Below, in pieces: positions 17,520 to 26,809 of a stretch of 45,496 bases of DNA (position 1 is the stretch's first letter; each line of letters opens with the position of its first letter). A program made the position numbers and the translations under genes. The stretch is from an uncultured Prevotellaceae bacterium. GTDB lineage: Bacteria; Bacteroidota; Bacteroidia; Bacteroidales; Bacteroidaceae. The DNA is taken from positions 1-45,496 of the forward strand of contig CACZCT010000009.1 in assembly GCA_902779745.1 (NCBI GenBank), in the 5' to 3' direction. The notes under the pieces are model-generated. The model made no database searches. It worked only from the letters and a program-made list of their open reading frames with translations, and was not told the origin of the DNA.

Positions 17520-18077
17520 TTAGAAACCAAGGAATGCTTTGACGTCTGGGGCGTTCTCGAGGTCTGCCCTGGTGACGTAGAAGGAACCGGGGGGAACCAG
17601 ATCGAGATACTTGTCAAGGAACTCTTCCCAAGATAGTTTGAAATAAGAAGCAGGAATGAAGAACGTCCTCGACCCTCCTGCAGAACGGTTACCTGCCGAT
17701 ACATGCGCCGAATAGCCACCCAACTCATGTTTCCGAATCTTATAGCTCTCCAGATACCAGTCGCCACGGCATGTGTCTGCTGCTGGCACATCAATGCTCT
17801 CCTTCACGGGATTGGCCCTCTCCAGTTCCCAGTCATGACCACTGGCGAGCCGACGGAAGAACTCCTCACAGTCGATATCTGCAGGATATGGCTTTAAGGT
17901 ACCATCATACTGAGAGTAATAAGAGACGTACTGGTATTCATCATCCACTTTCGCAATACCCCAGTTAGGCTTTCCCATCATCTCCCTCGTTGCCCAGGGA
18001 AAATCTGCCTTCATCTGCTCGAAAGCCCTGTCGATATAGGCATTCACATCATAACCGTATGGAAATTTCTTATTCAT
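17520..18077 (-). CDS. hypothetical protein
   Basis: A 185-residue soluble protein without a signal peptide or membrane segment that I cannot assign. It is rich in aromatic and charged residues (EYQYVSYYSQYDGTLKPYP, HDWELERANPVKES, SYFKLSWEEFLDKYLDLVPP). The ATG at 18077 is preferred over the GTG one codon upstream. It lies between the FeoAB gene and the broken small membrane protein, all on the minus strand, with 130 bp to feoB and no clear promoter of its own. Codon use looks like that of its neighbours. The 18078-18207 spacer shows no further gene. Confidence 0.7.
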   Translation of the reverse strand: MNKKFPYGYDVNAYIDRAFEQMKADFPWATREMMGKPNWGIAKVDDEYQYVSYYSQYDGTLKPYPADIDCEEFFRRLASGHDWELERANPVKESIDVPAADTCRGDWYLESYKIRKHELGGYSAHVSAGNRSAGGSRTFFIPASYFKLSWEEFLDKYLDLVPPGSFYVTRADLENAPDVKAFLGF

Positions 18078-18207
18078 CACTTTCAGATCTATCTTAGTTT
18101 ACTTGCACCCGTAATTATATGTTGTACTATTATGAGTAAGACGACTCTTGCTGTTGACCTTCAAGTACTGCTCGATTCTTCAGAGGAGTAGATGAATGTG
18201 TTTGAAT

Positions 18208-20571
18208 TCAGAAAAGCAGGCCTATCTGGTAGACGGTAGCACTGACTACCCAGGCTACGATGGTGGTGTAGACGGCTGCGAAGGTTGCCCAACGCCACGA
18301 ACCTGTCTCGTTCTTGATGGCGACGATGGTGGCGATGCAGGGGAAATACAACAGGATGAACAACAAGTAGCAATAGGCCGCAAGGGGCGTGATACCCTCT
18401 GCCAGCATCAACTGCCGAAGGTGCGTGTATTTCTCGTCATCATCACTGAACGTGTCATCATCGGCAAATGAGTCATCACCACTATAGAGCACACCGATGG
18501 TAGAGGCGACAATCTCCTTGGCACCCACACCGGCTATCAGACTGACATCCAGTTTCCAGTTGAAGCCCTGTGGCTGGAAGACAGGCTCTATCGCCTTTCC
18601 CACTCTGCCGATATACGACTGTTCCTGTTGTGCTGACGTAGAGAGACTGTCGTCATGGGGGAAATAGCCCAGTGCCCATACGATGATACTTGCCACGAGG
18701 ATGATACCTCCCATCTTCTTCAGGTATTCCTTGCCTTTCTCCCACGTATGACGACCTATCGCCTTTGCCGTCGGCATACGGTAGGGAGGCAGTTCCATCA
18801 CAAAGGGCGTATCCTCGCCCTTGATGACGAACGTGGAGAATATCTTACTGACGATGACGGCGACAAGGATGCCCGCCACATAGAGGGAGAGCATGACCCA
18901 CGAACGGTACTGCAGGGAGAAGAAGGTACCTGCTATCATGATATAGATGGGCAGACGTGCCGAACATGACATGAACGGCAGGATCATCATCGTGATAATC
19001 CTGGAGCGACGACTCTCGATGGTGCGTGTCGCCATCACGGCAGGCACATTACAGCCGAAGCCCATGATCAGGGGGATGAACGACTTGCCGTGCAGCCCCA
19101 TCTTATGCATCAGCTTATCCATGATAAAGGCGGCACGTGCCATATAGCCGCTGTCTTCCATCAGAGAGATGAAGAAATACAATATCAGAATCTGGGGCAG
19201 GAAGACGATGACGGAGCCCACACCGCCTATCACACCGTCGACCAGCATAGAGCGTAACGGTCCGTCAGGCATCGTGCTGCCTACCAACTCACCCAGCCAT
19301 TCCACGCCAGCCTCTATCCAGTCCATCGGATACTGTCCCAACGAGAAAGTGGTCTGGAACATCACGAAGAGTATCAGGAAGAAGATGGGGAATCCGAAAT
19401 ACTTGTTCGACAGGATATCATCAATCAGATGCGTCATGCGGTAAGTGTCTTCCTTTGTTCCTTTACGGAACTCGGCTTCCGTCAACGCACCGTGTATGAA
19501 ACCGTATTTCGCATCCATGATGGCAGTCTCGGAGTCTTCCTTGATCTCCTCTTTCACGCGCTCTGCCGCCATCACCTTCGCCTCAATAATCTCGTCGGCA
19601 TTCGGCAACTGTCTGACATAACGCTCCACCGATGTGTCGTTCTCCAACAGTTTGATAGCCAGATAACGGGTGGAATACAAGGGACGTATCTCCTCATCCT
19701 CTTTCAGATGTTCCTGGATATGGGCGATACCTGCCTCCAACTCATGACCGTGCGGAATATGGATATGACGTGCCAACAGGCTATTGTCCTCATAGACGCT
19801 GATGACCTCGCGGAAGAGTTCCTGTACTCCCCTGCCCGACTTGAACGAAGTGGGAACGAAGGGAACACCGAAAAGGGTCGAGAGGGTCTTGATATGTACG
19901 AAGTCGCCCCTGCGCTCAAACTCGTCATACATATTCAGGGCGCACACCATACGGACGTTCATGTCCACCAACTGGGTTGTCAGATAGAGGTTACGCTCGA
20001 GGTTCGAGGCATCGATGACATTAATGACGACATCGGGATGCTGTTTCATCAGGTGTTCGCGGACATACAACTCCTCCGGGCTATAGCATGACAGGGAATA
20101 GGTACCGGGCAAGTCTGTCAGGTCGAACTCATACCCCTCGAAAGAGGCATGGGCAACAGAGGCATCCACGGTCACACCGCTATAGTTGCCCACATGTCCA
20201 TGAGCACCACTGGCGAAGTTGAAAAATGAGGTCTTTCCACAGTTCGGATTACCCACCAAGGCGACCTTGATGACATCCTTATACTTTACTTCCGAAGAAT
20301 CCTTCGTATCTGTCGAGGTCTGTTGCTCGTCTGTTGTCTCTTCGTTGTTGATGACCTCCACCTCAATCATCTCCGCCTCCTGACGGCGCAGGCTGACCTC
20401 ATAGCCCATCAATTTATAGATAACGGGGTCTTGAAGGGGGGCATTCTGCAATACCTCCACATCTTGTCCTTTGATAAAGCCCATCTCGATGATGCGCTTC
20501 CGGAAACCGCCGTGTCCCTGTACCTTTACAATGACACCATGCTCACCCGTTTTCAGTTCCGATAATTTCAT
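18208..20571 (-). CDS. feoB: FeoA-FeoB fusion ferrous iron transporter
   Basis: A 787-residue inner-membrane Fe2+ importer. Residues 1-74 are a FeoA (SH3-like) domain (GFRKRIIEMGFIKGQDVEVL). A charged linker follows to about residue 100. The G-protein domain starts with G1 GNPNCGKT (107-114), then the Thr-containing switch (GNYSGVTVD), G3 DLPGTYSL and G4 NMYD, where FeoB proteins usually have NMxD instead of NKxD. The membrane part contains the Gate segments (IIPLIMGFGCNVPAVMATRTI region with its conserved Cys, and the later AGVGAKEIVASTIGVLY region). Fusion of FeoA to FeoB is typical of Bacteroidetes. It has its own promoter and no feoC. Confidence 0.95.
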   Translation of the reverse strand: MKLSELKTGEHGVIVKVQGHGGFRKRIIEMGFIKGQDVEVLQNAPLQDPVIYKLMGYEVSLRRQEAEMIEVEVINNEETTDEQQTSTDTKDSSEVKYKDVIKVALVGNPNCGKTSFFNFASGAHGHVGNYSGVTVDASVAHASFEGYEFDLTDLPGTYSLSCYSPEELYVREHLMKQHPDVVINVIDASNLERNLYLTTQLVDMNVRMVCALNMYDEFERRGDFVHIKTLSTLFGVPFVPTSFKSGRGVQELFREVISVYEDNSLLARHIHIPHGHELEAGIAHIQEHLKEDEEIRPLYSTRYLAIKLLENDTSVERYVRQLPNADEIIEAKVMAAERVKEEIKEDSETAIMDAKYGFIHGALTEAEFRKGTKEDTYRMTHLIDDILSNKYFGFPIFFLILFVMFQTTFSLGQYPMDWIEAGVEWLGELVGSTMPDGPLRSMLVDGVIGGVGSVIVFLPQILILYFFISLMEDSGYMARAAFIMDKLMHKMGLHGKSFIPLIMGFGCNVPAVMATRTIESRRSRIITMMILPFMSCSARLPIYIMIAGTFFSLQYRSWVMLSLYVAGILVAVIVSKIFSTFVIKGEDTPFVMELPPYRMPTAKAIGRHTWEKGKEYLKKMGGIILVASIIVWALGYFPHDDSLSTSAQQEQSYIGRVGKAIEPVFQPQGFNWKLDVSLIAGVGAKEIVASTIGVLYSGDDSFADDDTFSDDDEKYTHLRQLMLAEGITPLAAYCYLLFILLYFPCIATIVAIKNETGSWRWATFAAVYTTIVAWVVSATVYQIGLLF

Positions 20572-20591
20572 CGTCTGTCAGTTATTTCGTG

Positions 20592-20623
20592 CAAAAGTAC
20601 GAATTATTCCGCATATATTCAAC
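20592..20623 (-). promoter_or_regulatory. promoter for feoAB
   Basis: On the minus strand GTTG (20620-20623), 20 bp, TACTTTTG (20592-20599), 20 nt upstream of the ATG. I see no clear Fur box. Confidence 0.65.
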
Positions 20624-20658
20624 ATCTTTCCATCGAAATACCTAAAAATGAGGATGGA

Positions 20659-21717
20659 TTAGCTTAGGAGTATCTGTACGATGCGTTCTGCGGAACGACC
20701 GTCCCAACGGTCAGGAAGGCTTCCTGTCTTCCATTCACCGGCGACCATCTTACCCAAGGCGATGCGCAACATGTCTGCATCCTCTCCCACCAACTCGTTA
20801 GTTCCCTGTTTCACCGTCTCGATATGCTCCGTATAGCTGTTGAGGGTGATGCAGGGCACGTGGTTGAAGGTAGCCTCTTCTGCCACATTACCCGAATCCG
20901 TGATGATACCCTTTGCGTGAGAGGTCAGATAGCCGAACTCGAGATATGGGAGAGAGGTGAGAGTTAAAAGTTGAGAGTTTAGAGTTGAAAGTTGAGCGCT
21001 GACAGATGGACGTAAGGGGGCGATAACGGGGATGTCGGCAGCTACCTCACTGATGACTGCCAGCATCCGTTGCAGGTTCTCCTTGTCGGCAAGCAACGCC
21101 TTACGGTTGATGGTAAATACGAGATACTGTCCGTCCTCGATACCCTCCAGACAGGCAGGACGCTGCCACCGGTCGTGGTTAAATCGCAACGAATCCATCA
21201 GGATATTACCTACCATAAAAATCTTATGCATCTCTGCCCCTTCACGGGTTGCGATATTGTTGGAACTGGCTCCTGCCGTAAACAGCAAATCACTTAAACC
21301 GTCAATCACTAAACGATTGATTTCCTTTGGCATACGGATATCGAAGGAACGTGTTCCTGCTACCAGGTGAGCAAGTCTCAGTCCCCGTTTCTTGGTCACG
21401 ATAGCAGCCGCCATCGTCGAGGCAAGGTCATCCACCACAATGACCGTATCCGTCTCGTGTTCTTCCAGATACTGCTCAAAGGCAGACATCACCTTACCGG
21501 TCAGTTCGTTCAGGTTTTCGCAATCCACTCCCAGGAAGATATCCGGACGCGGCATCTGCAGGTCGTCAAACAGCGAGTCCTCCAAAGTGGGATCATCTTC
21601 CCTGCCTGCATATATCAGATGATAACAGATACCCTCTGTCTTCTCTATAGCGCGGATGATAGGAGCCACCTTGACGAAATTCGGTCGTGCCCCAGTGAAA
21701 ATACAAACTTTCTGCAT
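20659..21717 (-). CDS. wecB: UDP-N-acetylglucosamine 2-epimerase (non-hydrolysing)
   Basis: A 352-residue cytoplasmic enzyme that interconverts UDP-GlcNAc and UDP-ManNAc, supplying ManNAc-type sugars for surface polysaccharide. The N-terminus CIFTGARPNFVKVAPIIRAI matches the family start (G(T/A)RP...K.AP). ITDSGNVAEEATFNHVPCITLNSYTEH corresponds to the UDP-binding TDSGG.QEEA region, and GTNELVG to the G(T/S)N.LVG motif. The ATG at 21717 is chosen because a promoter -7 box lies at 21738-21745, inside the longer open frame. Residues about 242-254 (SAQLSTLNSQLLTLTS region) come from a 7-bp repeat array and replace a loop usually occupied by a normal sequence. Confidence 0.9.
   Translation of the reverse strand: MQKVCIFTGARPNFVKVAPIIRAIEKTEGICYHLIYAGREDDPTLEDSLFDDLQMPRPDIFLGVDCENLNELTGKVMSAFEQYLEEHETDTVIVVDDLASTMAAAIVTKKRGLRLAHLVAGTRSFDIRMPKEINRLVIDGLSDLLFTAGASSNNIATREGAEMHKIFMVGNILMDSLRFNHDRWQRPACLEGIEDGQYLVFTINRKALLADKENLQRMLAVISEVAADIPVIAPLRPSVSAQLSTLNSQLLTLTSLPYLEFGYLTSHAKGIITDSGNVAEEATFNHVPCITLNSYTEHIETVKQGTNELVGEDADMLRIALGKMVAGEWKTGSLPDRWDGRSAERIVQILLS
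20959..20993 (-). repeat. 5 x 7-bp imperfect tandem repeat inside wecB
   Basis: Five heptamers on the plus strand: GAGAGTT, AAAAGTT, GAGAGTT, TAGAGTT, GAAAGTT. On the coding strand these encode a LSTLNSQLLTL-like peptide in frame. In the phase AGTTGAG the unit is one base away from the AATTGAG heptamer in addB. Confidence 0.85.
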
Positions 21718-21737
21718 AACATTAAAAATAATTGCTA

Positions 21738-21768
21738 CAAAGTTACTAATTTTTATCAAGACGACAAC
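21738..21768 (-). promoter_or_regulatory. promoter for wecB
   Basis: On the minus strand GTTG (21765-21768), 19 bp, TAACTTTG (21738-21745), 20 nt upstream of the ATG at 21717. It is divergent from the ruvC promoter. Confidence 0.65.
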
Positions 21769-21819
21769 AAAATAAGAAAGATTTTCTTTCTGATATTCTC
21801 ATATTCCAATATTTTTTCG

Positions 21820-21827
21820 TACCTTTG
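21820..21827 (+). promoter_or_regulatory. -7 box of the ruvC promoter
   Basis: TACCTTTG lies only 8 nt before the ruvC ATG, so the message is expected to start at or next to the start codon. The -33 element is not recognisable. Confidence 0.55.
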
Positions 21828-21835
21828 ACGACGAT

Positions 21836-22405
21836 ATGGAGAAGGTGATACTGGGCATTGACCCTGGGACGAACATCATGGGCTACGGCGTTCTGAAAGT
21901 AATGGACAACAAAGCAGAGATGGTGACGATGGGTGTCATTGACCTCAGGAAGTTTGAGGATGCCTACCTTAAACTCGGACATATTTTTGAGCGGGTGACG
22001 GGTATCATCGATGCCTACCTGCCTGACGAGATGGCTATTGAGGCACCTTTCTTCGGAAAGAACGTACAGTCGATGCTCAAACTCGGACGCGCCCAGGGGA
22101 CGGCTATCGCTGCCGCCATCCATCACGGAGTACCCATCCATGAATATGCGCCGCTGAAAATCAAGATGGCGATAACCGGTAATGGCTCGGCATCCAAGGA
22201 ACAGGTGGCAGGGATGTTGCAAAGACTGTTGAAGTTCGACGAGGATGTCAAAGTCAAATTCATGGATGCGACAGACGCACTGGGGGCCGCCTATTGTCAT
22301 TTCATGCAGATGAACAGGCCTGAGTCGCAGGCACACTACAGAGGTTGGAAAGACTTCGTAAACAAGAACCAAGGGAAAGTCAGTAAAATATGCAAAAAGT
22401 CATAG
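21836..22405 (+). CDS. ruvC: crossover junction endodeoxyribonuclease RuvC
   Basis: A 189-residue Holliday junction resolvase. The N-terminal [17 protein letters not shown] carries the first catalytic Asp (D9). [23 protein letters not shown] contains the second acidic position and the conserved loop, and [12 protein letters not shown] holds the C-terminal Asp pair. It works with RuvAB to resolve recombination intermediates. The 3' end overlaps the following ABC ATPase gene by 16 bp, so the two are translated from one message. The coding start is fixed by the promoter box 8 nt upstream. Confidence 0.95.
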   Translation: MEKVILGIDPGTNIMGYGVLKVMDNKAEMVTMGVIDLRKFEDAYLKLGHIFERVTGIIDAYLPDEMAIEAPFFGKNVQSMLKLGRAQGTAIAAAIHHGVPIHEYAPLKIKMAITGNGSASKEQVAGMLQRLLKFDEDVKVKFMDATDALGAAYCHFMQMNRPESQAHYRGWKDFVNKNQGKVSKICKKS

Positions 22406-23736
22406 CAGTCGTAGGACGTAACGGAAGCGGTAAGACGCAGTATATCGAAATGCTGCGCAGGAAGATGGCGAGTGACCGTCTGCGCTACATCGCTTTCAGC
22501 GACTCTTACGGACCTGCCGTGGATAAGGCATACTACCTGCAACTGAGATGGAACCAGCATGACATCGACCCGGAGACTCCCAATGTCGGGAAACTCTTGG
22601 AGAAAGCCTACAGGCTGGCTGGAGAGGATAGCGAGGAGCGCCGTCAACTGCAACGCCACCTGTATGACCTCTTCTACATGGAGCCACTCCTTGACAAATA
22701 TGTCATCACCCTCTCCAGCGGGGAACTCCGGAAGTTCCAGTTGACCAAGACGTTGTTTGCCAATCCCAGTCTGCTCATCATGGATAATCCGTTTATCGGA
22801 CTCGATGCGGAGACCCGTGACCAACTGAAGGAGTTGTTGCAACTGTTGTCGGAGAAGCATGCATTGGACATCATGCTGGTACTCTCGAAGACAGACGATA
22901 TCCCGACTTTTGTATCAGAAGTCATTGAACTGAGAAACGGGAAAGCACTGCCGCCCTGTAGTCGTGAACAGTATTACGAAAGACAACTCCCTATCCCACC
23001 CCATGTGCTGACCAGACAACAACAGGAGGCTATCATCAACCTGCCGTATCAGGATAACGACTACCATACGGAGGAGGTCATCAAGATGCAAAACGTAACT
23101 ATCCGCTATGGGGAGCGTACCATTCTGAGAGACCTCGACTGGACGGTGCGCAACGGAGAGCGGTGGGCATTATCCGGACAGAACGGCAGTGGAAAGTCAA
23201 CCCTCTTGTCACTTGTCTGTGCGGACAATCCCCAGAGTTATGCCTGTGACATCACCCTCTTCGACCATCAGAGAGGTACGGGAGAGAGTATCTGGGACAT
23301 CAAGAAGCATATCGGCTATGTGTCTCCTGAGATGCACCGCTCCTATCAGCGCGACCTGCCTGCCATCCGTATTGTGGCAAGCGGCCTGAAAGACTCGGTA
23401 GGACTCTATGTCAAACCTGATGCAGCAGAATACGAGACGTGTAAGTGGTGGATGGACATGTTCGGACTGGAAGAGATGTATGACCGTCCGTTCCTGAAAC
23501 TCTCCAGCGGAGAACAACGACTGGTATTGCTGGCACGTGCCTTCGTCAAGGATCCGCAACTGCTGATACTCGACGAGCCCCTGCACGGACTCGACCTCAA
23601 GAACCGCCGTCGTGTGAAGGACATCATCGAGACCTTCTGTCAACGACGTAACAAGACGATGGTGATGGTAACCCATTATGAGGAGGAGTTGCCTGCCGTC
23701 ATCACCCATAAGAAATATCTTACTAAACAAAAATAA
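22390..23736 (+). CDS. ModF/PhrA-like tandem ABC ATPase
   Basis: A 448-residue soluble protein with two ABC nucleotide-binding domains and no membrane domain. Domain 1 has Walker A GRNGSGKT (9-16), signature LSSGELRKF and Walker B LLIMD, but the catalytic Glu is replaced by Asn (N133). Domain 2 has Walker A GQNGSGKS (263-270), signature [14 protein letters not shown] and an intact Walker B LLILDEP (D395, E396). The layout matches E. coli ModF, sometimes called PhrA, whose role is poorly defined (molybdenum-related or photorepair). No molybdate transport genes lie nearby. It overlaps ruvC by 16 bp. Confidence 0.85.
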   Translation: MQKVIAVVGRNGSGKTQYIEMLRRKMASDRLRYIAFSDSYGPAVDKAYYLQLRWNQHDIDPETPNVGKLLEKAYRLAGEDSEERRQLQRHLYDLFYMEPLLDKYVITLSSGELRKFQLTKTLFANPSLLIMDNPFIGLDAETRDQLKELLQLLSEKHALDIMLVLSKTDDIPTFVSEVIELRNGKALPPCSREQYYERQLPIPPHVLTRQQQEAIINLPYQDNDYHTEEVIKMQNVTIRYGERTILRDLDWTVRNGERWALSGQNGSGKSTLLSLVCADNPQSYACDITLFDHQRGTGESIWDIKKHIGYVSPEMHRSYQRDLPAIRIVASGLKDSVGLYVKPDAAEYETCKWWMDMFGLEEMYDRPFLKLSSGEQRLVLLARAFVKDPQLLILDEPLHGLDLKNRRRVKDIIETFCQRRNKTMVMVTHYEEELPAVITHKKYLTKQK

Positions 23737-23737
23737 A

Positions 23738-24226
23738 ATGACAATGAAAAAAATTCTGATCGTCATCATGCTCATAGTAGGCATGAATGCACAGGCACAG
23801 GAAGTGTATAACGAACTCCGTAAGACCAATAAGGCCATTGTTGAGAATCCACAGTCACACGGTATTGTACGTACCATCAGTCAGTTCAAGTTGGATGCCC
23901 TCAACTATCTTGCCATCAAGATGCAGGAAGAGATGCCCGACTCATCGGTTTATTTCCTCGACCGTCAAGCATTGGCCATGAATGAATACGTACAGTTCTA
24001 TATCCAGAAGCTCGTTGAACTGAACGATATGCCACAGGCACTGCAGGAACAGATGACCAAGATGTTCATGGAGGTCAGCAAAGACACTCCGCTCTTCAAG
24101 GACAAAGACAAGGAGATGGTACTCAGTTACTATAACAGCGGGGAAAGCCTGACGCGCTTCTCCTTGGATACCGACTGGGAGAAGGCTTTGGAGATTATCA
24201 AGAAGAAGATGGAGAAAAACCGTTAG
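23738..24226 (+). CDS. small secreted protein of unknown function
   Basis: A 162-residue protein with a clear signal peptide (MTMKKILIVIMLIVGMNAQA, cleavage around AQAQ). The mature part is mostly helical and charged (FKLDALNYLAIKMQEEMPD, ALQEQMTKMFMEVSK, KALEIIKKKMEKN). I do not recognise the family. Starts at 23738 and 23744 are both possible, since MTMKK and MKK give the same signal sequence. It begins 1 base after the ABC ATPase stop and ends 3 bases before the methyltransferase gene, so it is part of the ruvC operon. Confidence 0.8.
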   Translation: MTMKKILIVIMLIVGMNAQAQEVYNELRKTNKAIVENPQSHGIVRTISQFKLDALNYLAIKMQEEMPDSSVYFLDRQALAMNEYVQFYIQKLVELNDMPQALQEQMTKMFMEVSKDTPLFKDKDKEMVLSYYNSGESLTRFSLDTDWEKALEIIKKKMEKNR

Positions 24227-24229
24227 TGC

Positions 24230-25666
24230 ATGACTAGGAAAAAGAAACCACTGCCCCTGTTGGAGCATATCACCATCACCGATTTCGCGGCTGAGGGAAA
24301 AGCCTTGGCGCGTGTCGACGAAATGGTGGTTTTTGTCCCTTGGGCTGTTCCTGGTGACGTGTGCGACCTGCAGGTCCGTCGGAAGAAACACAGTTTCATG
24401 GAGGCGGAAATTGTCAAGTTGCATACCCCTAGTCCTTTGCGCACCCAACCGTTCTGCCAACACTTCGGCACCTGTGGCGGCTGTAAGTGGCAACAACTAC
24501 CCTATGAGGAACAGTTGAAGATGAAACAGCAACAGGTATTCGACCAACTGACTCGTATCGGCAAGGTGGAACTACCTGTGTTCCGTCCCATTCTTGACAG
24601 TGTGAAGACACAGGAGTACCGTAATAAGTTGGATTTCGGATGTTCTAACCGCCGCTATCTGACGAATGAGGAGATAGCGTCTGGCAAGGAGTTTGCCCGT
24701 GATGCCATCGGTTTCCATATCACAGGTGCTTTCGACAAGATCCTGCCCATCGAGAAATGCTGGCTGATGGACGACCTGAACAACCAGATCCGTAATGAGG
24801 TACGTGACTATGCCATTGAACACGGTCTGACCTTCTTCGATCTCCGTCAACAAGTCGGACTCCTGCGGGATGTGATAATCCGCAATTCTAACACAGGAGA
24901 ATGGATGGTTATTATCCAGTTCCATTATGATGAGACAGGGGGAGAGCAAGAGGCGAAAGGACTGTTACAACATCTGGCAGATACCTTCCCTCAGATTACC
25001 TCCCTGATGTATCTCGACAACCAGAAATGCAACGATACCATCGGTGACCAGGAGATTCTGACCTTCAAGGGTAACGACCATATCTTTGAGATGATGGAAG
25101 ACCTGCGCTTCAAAGTTGGACCGAAGTCGTTCTACCAGACGAATACCGAACAGGCCTATCATCTGTATTCGGTGGCAAGGGAGTTTGCGTTCTCGGAGAA
25201 TTCCGAGATCTCCAAGCCTTTGGTTTATGACCTCTACACCGGCACAGGAACCATTGCCAATTTCGTGGCAAAGAAAGCCCGTAAGGTGATAGGTATCGAG
25301 TATGTGCCGGAGGCCATAGAGGATGCCAAGATTAATTCGGAAGTCAATCATATCGACAATACCCTTTTCTATGCTGGTGACATGAAGGACATCCTGACTG
25401 ACGATTTCATTGCGGAGCATGGTCGTCCTGATATCATCATTACGGATCCGCCCCGTGCAGGCATGCATCCTGATGTGGTCAAGACCATCCTCAGGGCTGC
25501 CCCACAGCGTATCGTCTATGTGTCGTGTAATCCTGCCACACAGGCCCGTGACCTGCAGGAACTGGATGCCGACTACAAAGTCGCAGAGGTACAGCCTGTC
25601 GATATGTTCCCCCATACGCCTCATGTAGAAAATGTCATATTATTAATTAAAAGAAAACAACTATGA
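24230..25666 (+). CDS. rlmD: 23S rRNA (uracil-5-)-methyltransferase, RlmD/RumA family
   Basis: A 478-residue SAM-dependent enzyme that makes 5-methyluridine in 23S rRNA. Residues about 10-66 are a TRAM RNA-binding domain (ITDFAAEGKALARVDEMVVF). Cysteines C76, C82 and C85 (CQHFGTCGGC) are three of the iron-sulfur ligands. The Rossmann core has YDLYTGTGTIANF, IGIEYVPEAIEDA and DPPRAGMHPD, and the catalytic Cys is C433 in VYVSCNPATQARDL. The exact uridine target (1939 or 747 in E. coli numbering) cannot be read from sequence alone, so the symbol is tentative. Its stop overlaps the porin start codon (TATGA). Confidence 0.92.
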   Translation: MTRKKKPLPLLEHITITDFAAEGKALARVDEMVVFVPWAVPGDVCDLQVRRKKHSFMEAEIVKLHTPSPLRTQPFCQHFGTCGGCKWQQLPYEEQLKMKQQQVFDQLTRIGKVELPVFRPILDSVKTQEYRNKLDFGCSNRRYLTNEEIASGKEFARDAIGFHITGAFDKILPIEKCWLMDDLNNQIRNEVRDYAIEHGLTFFDLRQQVGLLRDVIIRNSNTGEWMVIIQFHYDETGGEQEAKGLLQHLADTFPQITSLMYLDNQKCNDTIGDQEILTFKGNDHIFEMMEDLRFKVGPKSFYQTNTEQAYHLYSVAREFAFSENSEISKPLVYDLYTGTGTIANFVAKKARKVIGIEYVPEAIEDAKINSEVNHIDNTLFYAGDMKDILTDDFIAEHGRPDIIITDPPRAGMHPDVVKTILRAAPQRIVYVSCNPATQARDLQELDADYKVAEVQPVDMFPHTPHVENVILLIKRKQL

Positions 25667-26808
25667 AGAAACTAATGATCCTTGCCCTCTTCGTGACGGG
25701 CTTCGCATTGGCTTCCAATGCTCAAGAGAGTGGCAAGAAAAAGACTGTGATAGAACTCCCCCAATGGGTGAAGAATATCAAAATCAGCGGATATGGTATG
25801 CTGCAGTACCAGGCAGACGACAAATACAGTTCCTTGTATGACGAGCATGGTGATCCTATCAAGAATCATGAGAACTCCTTCAACATCCGTCTGATGCGTC
25901 TGATTATGGATGGTAAGATCAGTGACTTTGCCTGGCGTGTACAGCTTCAGGGAAGTTCGAATGCCGGACCAGGTAATCCCACTGTTATGCTTGTTGACCT
26001 CTATGCCGAGTGGCAGAAATATGATTTCTTCCGTGTGAAGGTCGGACAGTTCAAGCGTGCCTTTACCTTTGAGAATCCTACTCACCCTATCACACAGGGT
26101 TGGTATTCCTATGCTACTATTATTAACACCCTCTCCGGTTTTGGCGACCGTTCTGGTGAGAAACCCTCAGGTGGTCGTGATATCGGTATACAGGTACAGG
26201 GTGACTTCCTGAAGAACGCCGCAGGCCGTAACCTGATCCACTATCAGGTGGGTGTCTATAATGGTGAGGGTATCAACCAGAAAGACAAAGACAGCCGGAA
26301 GGATATCATTGGTGGTATCTGGGTGATGCCTGTCAAAGGTGTCCGTATTGGTGCCTTCGGCTGGACAGGTTCACGTGGCGACATGACATGGATTGACGAA
26401 AATGGCAAGGAATGCAAGGGCAGCGTTAGCAAGAACCGTTACTGTCTGTCTGCCGAATACGATAAAGACGAGTACACTTTCCGTGCGGAGTATATCCACA
26501 GTCAGGGATGGGGAGCTGCCAAACCGGACAGCAGGACTGTTGATGTGTCCCTGGGTGACAAGGCAGACGGTTTCTATGTTTTCGGCATCGTACCTGTCAT
26601 CAAGAGCAAGTTGCATGCGAAGGCACGCTATAACATGTATCGTCCTACAAAGGAGTGGTCATCCTCCAAGACGATGTACGAGGTCGGTTTGAATTATTTC
26701 ATCACCAAGAATATTCAGATCAATGCGGAATATGCCCGTGTGAATGACCGCACCCTCAGCAAGCACAACTATAATTTCGTGGATGTCCAGTTTGACTTCA
26801 GGTTCTAA
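25663..26808 (+). CDS. outer-membrane porin (phosphate-selective porin O/P-like)
   Basis: A 381-residue beta-barrel protein. Signal peptide residues 1-20 (KKLMILALFVTGFALASNAQ). The mature part alternates short beta-strands and turns: NIKISGYGMLQYQADDKY opening strand, FNIRLMRLIMDGKISDFAWRV, VKVGQFKRAFTFENPTHP (the QF+..F..E motif of OprP/OprO-type porins), GRDIGIQVQGDF and a final VDVQFDFRF with a terminal Phe, the outer-membrane assembly signal. Substrate is unknown. Its ATG overlaps the methyltransferase stop by 4 bases. It converges with the flippase gene with a 1-bp gap. Confidence 0.85.
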   Translation: MKKLMILALFVTGFALASNAQESGKKKTVIELPQWVKNIKISGYGMLQYQADDKYSSLYDEHGDPIKNHENSFNIRLMRLIMDGKISDFAWRVQLQGSSNAGPGNPTVMLVDLYAEWQKYDFFRVKVGQFKRAFTFENPTHPITQGWYSYATIINTLSGFGDRSGEKPSGGRDIGIQVQGDFLKNAAGRNLIHYQVGVYNGEGINQKDKDSRKDIIGGIWVMPVKGVRIGAFGWTGSRGDMTWIDENGKECKGSVSKNRYCLSAEYDKDEYTFRAEYIHSQGWGAAKPDSRTVDVSLGDKADGFYVFGIVPVIKSKLHAKARYNMYRPTKEWSSSKTMYEVGLNYFITKNIQINAEYARVNDRTLSKHNYNFVDVQFDFRF

Positions 26809-26809
26809 G

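Noticed and set aside
17349..17636. 95-codon plus-strand frame in the 17.1-17.5 kb spacer
   Set aside because: It overlaps the unknown gene and the better-supported broken membrane protein on the other strand, and its translation lacks any protein-like pattern.
18132..18191. A 19-codon plus-strand frame (MSKTTLAVDLQVLLDSSEE) between feoB and the unknown gene
   Set aside because: It looks protein-like but is too short, has no promoter and lies between minus-strand genes; chance cannot be excluded.
19429..20091. 220-codon plus-strand frame inside feoB
   Set aside because: Entirely antisense to the conserved G domain of FeoB; no family features.
21746..22372. 208-codon minus-strand frame over ruvC
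   Set aside because: Antisense to RuvC catalytic motifs; no recognisable domain.
23209..23877. 222-codon minus-strand frame over the ABC ATPase gene
   Set aside because: Antisense to the intact second nucleotide-binding domain and without its own promoter or motifs.
24965..25624. 219-codon minus-strand frame over the rRNA methyltransferase gene
   Set aside because: Antisense to the conserved SAM-binding core; composition is that of a shadow frame.
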